A DNA stretch of 12,166 nt from an uncultured Campylobacter sp. (GTDB lineage Bacteria; Campylobacterota; Campylobacteria; Campylobacterales; Campylobacteraceae). The stretch's first letter is position 1. Every line of letters begins with the position of its first letter. This document shows positions 7,954 to 12,166 of the stretch, piece after piece. The notes beneath the pieces are model-generated. The model did no database searches. It had not been told where the DNA came from and saw only the letters and a program-made list of their open reading frames with translations. The stretch lies in the NCBI GenBank assembly GCA_905373295.1, contig CAJPSJ010000033.1:1-12166 (forward strand), written 5' to 3'. A program made the translations under genes and the position numbers.

Positions 7954-8405
7954 TGCAGATAACGGTAAATTCCATCCAAAAGGGCGCGGACGAGTTCGCA
8001 GGCGCGATAAGCGATTATAAAAAAATGGCGGCTAAATTTGCCGCGGTGCGAGATGAGACGTTTTTTAATGCTAATATCGCTCGCGCTCAAGCAGCGTCCC
8101 GCGAGCTCGCACTTATGGCGTACGATGAAATTTATCTACCACGTCTTAGCGGCTATGTCGTGGCTTTGGATGAGCGCGGGCAGGAGCTAGATAGTGTGGA
8201 ATTTGCGAGCATGCTAAAGGATAAAAGCGCCGTGTCGTTTTTCATCGGTGGCGCTTACGGGCTTAGTGAAAATTTTAAGGCAAAAGCCGATAAAATAATC
8301 AGTCTTAGCAGGCTTACGTTAGCGCACAAAATCGCTAAACTTTTGCTTTTTGAGCAAATTTTTCGCGCATTGTGCATTAACGCAAACCATCCATATCACA
8401 AATAA
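7953..8405 (+). CDS. rlmH: 23S rRNA (pseudouridine1915-N3)-methyltransferase RlmH
   Basis: SPOUT-class enzyme that uses S-adenosylmethionine to methylate N3 of pseudouridine 1915 in helix 69 of 23S rRNA on assembled 70S ribosomes. The 150 residues are typical. Landmarks are [11 protein letters not shown] at 71-81, the SAM-binding knot loop [11 protein letters not shown] at 96-106, and the C-terminal EQIFRAL...HPYHK, matching the family's EQ-x-YRA...PYH ending. The start is GTG 7953, sharing its G with the accD stop (TAGTG), which implies translational coupling; no ATG gives the expected N-terminus. dksA follows after 9 nt. Confidence 0.94.
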   Translation: MQITVNSIQKGADEFAGAISDYKKMAAKFAAVRDETFFNANIARAQAASRELALMAYDEIYLPRLSGYVVALDERGQELDSVEFASMLKDKSAVSFFIGGAYGLSENFKAKADKIISLSRLTLAHKIAKLLLFEQIFRALCINANHPYHK

Positions 8406-8414
8406 AGGGAAGTA

Positions 8415-8771
8415 ATGAAGAAAAACGAGTTGAAATTTTACAAGAAAATTTTAGAAGAAAAAAGAGAGCAACTCATCGCCAATATTAATAGCTCTGTAAA
8501 TGAAATTTCGGAATTGCGCGAAAATAAAGCTGCGGATGATTTTGACGTAGCGAGCATGAATACGGATTTAAGCATCGAATACTCGCTCAATGTTAATCAA
8601 CAAAAGGCGTTTTTAGAGATTGAAAGCGCGCTTAAACGTATCGAAAACGGCACTTATGGGCTTTGCGAGAGCTGCGGCGAGCAGATAAGCTTAGAGCGTC
8701 TTAAGGTAAATCCAGAGGCGAGATTGTGCATTTCGTGCAAGGAACAGGCGGAAAAGCAAAATAGGAGTTAG
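8415..8771 (+). CDS. dksA: RNA polymerase-binding transcription factor DksA
   Basis: DksA enters the secondary channel of RNA polymerase and, with ppGpp where present, tunes rRNA, amino acid and virulence promoters. The 118 residues contain a coiled coil (about 5-38 and 55-80) whose tip reads ADDFDVAS; D41, D44 and A46 fit the D-x-x-D-x-A tip motif required for activity in E. coli DksA (D71, D74, A76). The zinc finger is complete: C84, C87, C105, C108. The protein is shorter than E. coli DksA (151) but I recall this short form from Campylobacter (Cj0125c). GGGA lies just ahead of the ATG. The two cysteine pairs argue against a cysteine-poor DksA2 paralogue. Confidence 0.93.
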   Translation: MKKNELKFYKKILEEKREQLIANINSSVNEISELRENKAADDFDVASMNTDLSIEYSLNVNQQKAFLEIESALKRIENGTYGLCESCGEQISLERLKVNPEARLCISCKEQAEKQNRS

Positions 8772-8773
8772 CT

Positions 8774-9775
8774 ATGAAAACCAAGCAATTCTTTTTATAT
8801 TCGATCGTCTATATCGCAATCGTCGCGATTTTAGTTTTTACGCAGCAAAGCAGTAGCTATACACTGGGGCTTTTCGGTTTTACGCTTACGCTTCCTGTGG
8901 CGGTGTGGATCGTACTGCCGTTAATTTTATATATGATTTTGGCGATTTTTCATATCGTTTTTCATAGCTTTGCTTTTTACCGCACAAAAAGGGCGATCGC
9001 AAAGGATCTAAGCGCATACGATGCGATGAGTAAAGAGGTTTTGCTGGGTCTTGATACCAATAAAGACTTTAAAACCGAGTATTTTAAAGACCCGAGTGAG
9101 CTTACTAAAATTTTATCTCCGTGGTACGATAGCACCGGAATAGATGTCAAAAATGAGGATCTAAAAGAAGTCATAGGCGTTATCGAGAAGGTTAAAAACG
9201 GCGAAGTGGCGGATCTGCGAAAATATAAACTCCCTAAAGATAACGGACTATTTTTGCAAAACGAGCTCAATCGCCTCGACGCCGAGCCTGCGTATGCGTA
9301 TGAAATTTTAAAAACCAAGGGCGTTTATAGCGAAAATATCACTAAAAAAGCCTATGCCGTAGCGCTTGCCAAAGGAAGCTACGATAAGATCAAGGCCTAT
9401 AAAATTCCTCAAGACATAGCCGAGGTAAATATTTTAGTGGATCGCGCGGTGAATGACGCGAGCTTTGAGATCAGCAGCGAGGAACTTTTTGATCTCGTAA
9501 ATAATGAAAAATTTAACGAGCAGGATTTTATTGGCTTTGCTAAAAAGCTAAAAAATCATCTCGCCCCCGAGCAATACAAGGCCTTTTTCGAGCGGCTCAA
9601 AAACGAGAATCAAGAAGCGACCGAGGCATATCTGTACGCGCTATATGAGCTTGGCATGATCGACGAGTTTAGAGAGCAGCTAAGCCTCGCCGACGGCGAC
9701 GAGTTTGAGAAGTTTAAAATTCTGCTATTTTTGCGAGACAACGGCAAAAACGTCCCTGCGTCGCTGTTATTTTAG
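8774..9775 (+). CDS. Two-TM membrane protein of unknown function
   Basis: A 333-residue protein with two hydrophobic segments at about 6-23 and 40-66, followed by a charged, mostly helical domain of about 265 residues that probably faces the cytoplasm (positive residues RTKR at 70-73 follow TM2). The C-terminal part has helix-rich, repeat-like character but I see no catalytic motif. It begins 2 nt after dksA, with AGGAG (8763-8767) inside the dksA end, so it is in the same operon. By position it corresponds to Cj0124c of C. jejuni, also between dksA and dus. The conserved company suggests a constant role in these bacteria, but none can be named. Confidence 0.88.
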   Translation: MKTKQFFLYSIVYIAIVAILVFTQQSSSYTLGLFGFTLTLPVAVWIVLPLILYMILAIFHIVFHSFAFYRTKRAIAKDLSAYDAMSKEVLLGLDTNKDFKTEYFKDPSELTKILSPWYDSTGIDVKNEDLKEVIGVIEKVKNGEVADLRKYKLPKDNGLFLQNELNRLDAEPAYAYEILKTKGVYSENITKKAYAVALAKGSYDKIKAYKIPQDIAEVNILVDRAVNDASFEISSEELFDLVNNEKFNEQDFIGFAKKLKNHLAPEQYKAFFERLKNENQEATEAYLYALYELGMIDEFREQLSLADGDEFEKFKILLFLRDNGKNVPASLLF

Positions 9776-10009
9776 CTCGGTAATTTTATGAGTTCGTTTT
9801 ATGCGGGTAAGAGAGGTTGATTTTTACGATCTTTGCGGCTATCAAACACAGCCTGCGCGATAAAATTTAAAGTGCGGGTAAAATTCTAACTCGCGCAAAT
9901 TTGAAATTTCAAAATTTGTCGAAAGATCAATGCGCGCAAGCGGTAAAATTTAAAAGATTTGCTTGCGTAGTGTGCGCGTAAACGGATTTTGCATTTATGC
10001 TATGAAATT

Positions 10010-10015
10010 TATAAT
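10010..10015 (+). promoter_or_regulatory. Possible -10 box (TATAAT) inside the intergenic region
   Basis: A perfect TATAAT about 300 nt upstream of dus. If used, transcription would start near 10022 and produce a leader of about 295 nt containing the hairpins at 10073-10161, or a separate small RNA. The AT-rich setting makes chance matches common, so confidence is moderate to low. Confidence 0.35.
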
Positions 10016-10072
10016 TTAAACATAAAGCGCAAGACTTGCTAGCTGAATAAAAGTGTTGAAATTTTAAAATCC

Positions 10073-10161
10073 GCGCGGCGTTTTGCAAGCTGCTTGCCAG
10101 GTTCGCCGTGCAAATAAAATTTGGTGGCGATCATTCTTGCTGCCGTTTTGCCGCCATGCAA
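10073..10161 (+). ncRNA. Two consecutive stem-loops, candidate leader or small RNA
   Basis: First element, 10073-10111: outer stem GCGCGGCG/CGCCGTGC (8 pairs, one G-U), internal loop TTTT/CAGGTT, inner stem GCAAG/CTTGC closing on CTG. Second element, 10121-10161: TTGGTGGCG pairs with CGCCATGCAA through a single bulge, loop about 22 nt. The two share CGTTTTGC (10079-10086 and 10144-10151) and a CTTGC...TGCAAAT pattern, so they may be diverged copies. Strand is assumed to be that of the upstream TATAAT and of dus. No known RNA family is recognised. Confidence 0.3.
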
Positions 10162-10301
10162 ATTAGCTAAGCTTAAAAATAAAATTCGCGCCTAAATGCG
10201 AATACGTAGCCTATGAAATTTAAAATTTTAAAGCTCGTGGCAAAACCTGCTGCAAGCGCTGCGGCGTTAAATTTAAAGGTTTAAATTCAGACGAAATCAA
10301 A

Positions 10302-10319
10302 ATGAGAAATTTAAAATGA
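10302..10319 (+). CDS. Five-codon minigene overlapping the dus start
   Basis: ATG AGA AAT TTA AAA TGA encodes MRNLK and its TGA overlaps the dus ATG in an ATGA arrangement. dus itself has no good RBS, so ribosomes ending here could restart on dus. The minigene's own RBS is also poor (AAAGG about 25 nt upstream), so it may be chance. Confidence 0.2.
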   Translation: MRNLK

Positions 10320-11242
10320 CGGAAGATTTTTTTAAAAGGAACCCTCTATTTTTGGCGCCTTTGGCGGGCTTTTCGGATCCGCCGCTGAGGGGCGTAGTGA
10401 AAAAATTCGGCTGCGACGCGACCGTAAGCGAGATGATAAGCGCAAACGCCCTTGTTTTTGAGGGCGAAAAGACGCTAAAGATGCTCGAAAAAAACGCCGC
10501 GGAAACCCCTTTTTTCGTGCAGATCGCAGGCAGCGATGCGGAAATCATAAAAAAGGCGGTTTTGCTCATCAATAAATTTGACGGCATCGACGGCATCGAT
10601 CTAAACTGCGGCTGTCCCGTCCCTAAAGTCGTGAAACAGGGCGCGGGCTCGGCGCTGCTACTTGATCTGCCCCGTCTATCGCGCCTGGTTGAGACGATCA
10701 AAAAATATTCGAACAAAAAATTTACGAGCGCGAAGGTGCGGCTGGGCTTCGGCGCCGTGGATATCGAAAATATCGCTCGCGCCGTACAGAGCGCAGGAGC
10801 CGATTTTATCGCGATTCACGGTCGCACCAGAGCTGGCGGATACAGCGCAGCGGTGGATTACGGCGCGATCGCAAGAGCTAAGCGCGTGCTGCAAATCCCC
10901 GTGATCGCAAACGGCGACATAAACTCCTCCAATGCGCCTGCAGTGCGAGACCTTAGCGTCGCAGATGCGCTGATGATCGGTCGCGCGGTAATCGGCAGGC
11001 CGTGGATCTTTCGCGAGATCAAAACGGGCGAACGCGCAAGCGACGCGCTAAAAAGGGAGGTCGTGCTCTATCATTTCTCCCAGATGTTAAGCCACTACGG
11101 CGTGCGCGGCGTAGCGATATTTCGCAAGCATCTGCACGAATACTCTAAGGGGCGCGAAAACGCCGCAAGCTTTCGCGAGCAGATCAACCACGTCGCCGCT
11201 GAGAGCGAAATGACTCGGCTAATCGAGGAATTTTTCGCCTAA
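10316..11242 (+). CDS. dus: tRNA-dihydrouridine synthase (DusB-like)
   Basis: FMN enzyme that reduces uridine to dihydrouridine in the D-loop of tRNA using NAD(P)H. The 308 residues form a TIM barrel plus a helical C-terminal domain. Visible motifs are LAPLAGFSDPPLR at 13-25, SEMISAN at 38-44, NCGCPVPKVVKQGAGSALL at 97-115 with catalytic C100, K140 and IHGRTR at 167-172 (FMN and tRNA contacts), NGDI at 199-202 and IGR at 221-223 (phosphate binding). The C-terminal domain with HFSQML and FRKHLHEYSKG is DusB-like. The ATG at 10316 has no clear RBS; no in-frame upstream start exists. The AT-rich upstream region is unlike the tight spacing of the genes before it, so expression is probably separate from the accD operon. 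Confidence 0.93.
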   Translation: MTEDFFKRNPLFLAPLAGFSDPPLRGVVKKFGCDATVSEMISANALVFEGEKTLKMLEKNAAETPFFVQIAGSDAEIIKKAVLLINKFDGIDGIDLNCGCPVPKVVKQGAGSALLLDLPRLSRLVETIKKYSNKKFTSAKVRLGFGAVDIENIARAVQSAGADFIAIHGRTRAGGYSAAVDYGAIARAKRVLQIPVIANGDINSSNAPAVRDLSVADALMIGRAVIGRPWIFREIKTGERASDALKREVVLYHFSQMLSHYGVRGVAIFRKHLHEYSKGRENAASFREQINHVAAESEMTRLIEEFFA

Positions 11243-11264
11243 ATTTAGAATTTTAGGAGCTTTG

Positions 11265-11702
11265 ATGATTATTTTAAAAATTATAGCCTGCGCATTTTCG
11301 ATGAGTTTTTGCTTGATGAATATTTCGAGCTTGGGCGATTTTGTGGTATGGCGGATTTTTGACACGTCTAGCGTCTGGGATGACGATCCCATAGAATGGC
11401 TACAGCAGAAGTGCGTATATTTCATATTTTTGTGGATATCTTTTTGCGGGGTTTGCGCGGTGCTTGCCAAAAAGCTAAAGGATTTTGATAGGCTTGTGAA
11501 TTTTTTCGTCAATCTGTTTTTGCCGATCGTGGCGATTTGGATACTATCGCCATATTTAGGGATAATAATTGCGGCTGTTTGCATTTCGGATACAAACCTT
11601 GTTGACTTCTATTCCGCATTGCTTAGCGCATTAATATTTATCGTTCTTTTTATGATCGTCGTAGCCGAGGTCCTAAAGCAGATTTATCCGTCCAAGTCCT
11701 AG
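11265..11702 (+). CDS. Small four-TM membrane protein of unknown function
   Basis: A 145-residue, very hydrophobic protein with four likely membrane segments, near 3-20, 48-68, 78-99 and 116-136 (my estimate from hydrophobicity). The first loop is acidic (SSVWDDDPIEW) and the C-terminus ends KQIYPSKS. I chose ATG 11265 because AGGAG (11255-11259) is five nt upstream; the TTG at 11262 would be too close. It follows dus by 22 nt on the same strand and may be cotranscribed. No conserved motif is recognised. It is rich in rare-type ATA and TTT codons and looks more AT-rich than dus next to it, which may just reflect its composition. Confidence 0.75.
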   Translation: MIILKIIACAFSMSFCLMNISSLGDFVVWRIFDTSSVWDDDPIEWLQQKCVYFIFLWISFCGVCAVLAKKLKDFDRLVNFFVNLFLPIVAIWILSPYLGIIIAAVCISDTNLVDFYSALLSALIFIVLFMIVVAEVLKQIYPSKS

Positions 11703-11748
11703 CGCGCGAAATTTTAAAATTTAGTGCAGAGCTTTTATCTACCGCTTA

Positions 11749-11754
11749 TATCAT
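11749..11754 (+). promoter_or_regulatory. Weak -10 candidate for the phosphatase gene
   Basis: TATCAT in TTATATCATAG, 46 nt upstream of the ATG at 11801. The 98-nt gap also holds a perfect palindrome, AAATTTTAAAATTT (11709-11722), just after the membrane-protein stop. Confidence 0.25.
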
Positions 11755-11800
11755 AGCCCGCGCATTAAAAGACGATGGCGTTAAAATTTAAGGAGAAATT

Positions 11801-12166
11801 ATGCAAAATATCTACATTATCGGCGACGTGCACGGCTGCTACAGATCGCTTTTGGCTCTGATAGAGCAGCTGCCGCGTAAATTTGATAGTAAAATTTGCT
11901 TCGTGGGCGATCTGATCGACCGAGGCCCTGCCAGCGCGGATGTGGTTGAGTTTGTGCGCGCGGGAGGATACGACGCGGTGATGGGCAATCACGAAAAGCG
12001 CTTTGTAAGCAATGCAAAAACTGCCCTAAGGTGCGCAAAGACGGGCAAATTTACGAGCTCAAACGATCCTTATGCGTTTTTCAGCCTGGACGAAAGCTGG
12101 CTGTTTAACAACGGCGGCTCGCTGGGGCTATGTCTAAAAAGCACCAAAATCATTAGCGCCGTCTAT
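11801..12166 (+). CDS. Calcineurin-like (PPP-family) phosphatase, 3' end outside window
   Basis: The first 122 residues of a metal-dependent phosphatase, cut by the window end. All three N-terminal metal and catalytic motifs of the PPP family are present: GDVHG at about 8-12, GDLIDRG at about 37-43 and GNHE at about 65-68. These bind a dinuclear metal centre (Mn or Fe/Zn). The family includes bacterial serine/threonine phosphatases PrpA/PrpB and the diadenosine tetraphosphatase ApaH; the visible part cannot separate them. The ATG follows AAGGAG (11790-11795) by 5 nt, a strong signal. It is the third plus-strand gene after dus; spacing of 98 nt leaves room for its own promoter. Confidence 0.88.
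   Translation, partial: MQNIYIIGDVHGCYRSLLALIEQLPRKFDSKICFVGDLIDRGPASADVVEFVRAGGYDAVMGNHEKRFVSNAKTALRCAKTGKFTSSNDPYAFFSLDESWLFNNGGSLGLCLKSTKIISAVY

Larger units (their letters stand above)
9776..10315. other. 540-nt intergenic region with stem-loops, no convincing gene
   Basis: No frame has a supported gene; the longest open stretches are about 20-50 codons without an RBS. The region is full of AAATTT-type words and holds several inverted repeats: TGCGCGA/TCGCGCA (9854-9860, 9891-9897), CGCAAGC/GCTTGCG (9935-9941, 9961-9967) and the near-palindrome at 9896-9918. A TATAAT and two consecutive stem-loops in its right half are listed separately. No clear terminator with a U-tract follows the upstream gene. 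Confidence 0.7.

Noticed and set aside
9801..9863. 20-codon reading frame beginning MRVREVDFYD
   Set aside because: No RBS, no similarity recognised, and chance frames of this length are expected in 540 nt.
10085..10130. Possible tRNA, from GGTTCG and nearby stems
   Set aside because: There is no acceptor stem, anticodon arm or D-arm in the right spacing.
10037..10170. Minus-strand open stretch of about 45 codons containing LHGGKTAARMIATKFYLHG
   Set aside because: No RBS or convincing start, and the stretch coincides with the stem-loops; a gene remnant is possible but unsupported.
1..12166. CRISPR array, insertion sequence, prophage or toxin-antitoxin genes
   Set aside because: No regularly spaced repeats, transposase, integrase or paired small toxin-antitoxin frames were found; apart from the psr lesions the region looks like ordinary chromosome.

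Overview
The window looks like chromosomal DNA from a Campylobacter-type epsilonproteobacterium (Campylobacterota). Three things point there. The gene order accD - rlmH - dksA - two-TM membrane protein - dus is one I recall from Campylobacter jejuni (Cj0127c to Cj0123c, from memory). RecO is the short epsilonproteobacterial form. Words such as AAATTTTA are extremely frequent, and promoters have a good -10 box but no recognisable -35. Base composition is richer in G+C than C. jejuni, which would suit the oral group (gracilis, rectus, showae and relatives); I cannot fix the species.

Positions 1-4134, minus strand, read right to left: a polysulfide/thiosulfate reductase-type operon. It runs psrA (Tat-exported molybdopterin catalytic subunit), psrB (four-cluster ferredoxin subunit), psrC (NrfD-type quinone-interacting membrane subunit), then the receiver domain of a response regulator that leaves the window. 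Two of the three reductase genes carry lesions. psrA has a -1 frameshift at an A5T3 run near 3334-3342. psrC has an amber codon at codon 18 (1247-1249). psrB is intact. The frameshift falls exactly on an in-frame A_AAT_TTA slippery heptamer, so recoding deserves a test beside the simpler explanations of gene decay or sequencing error. A perfect 9-bp hairpin fills the 26-nt gap between psrC and the response regulator and contains the latter's ribosome binding site.

Positions 4232-5608: a TTG-started MFS exporter on the minus strand. A 156-nt AT-rich divergent promoter region separates it from a plus-strand PAS-domain protein resembling the CetB/Aer redox-sensing module (5609-6175). That gene converges on recO (6346-6960, minus); a 170-nt gap with two hairpins lies between them.

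Positions 7012-9775, plus strand: a consensus TATAAT drives a compact housekeeping operon of accD (fatty acid synthesis), rlmH (23S rRNA methylation), dksA (stringent response) and a two-TM protein of unknown function, with gaps of -1, 9 and 2 nt.

Positions 9776-10315: a 540-nt stretch without a convincing gene. It holds a perfect TATAAT (10010-10015) and at least two consecutive stem-loops, so it may encode a structured leader of dus or a small RNA. It is followed by dus, a small four-TM protein of unknown function, and the start of a calcineurin-like phosphatase cut by the window end.

The strongest leads are the doubly damaged psr operon with its slippery sequence and the structured 540-nt intergenic region. 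I see no CRISPR array, tRNA, rRNA, insertion sequence or phage gene.
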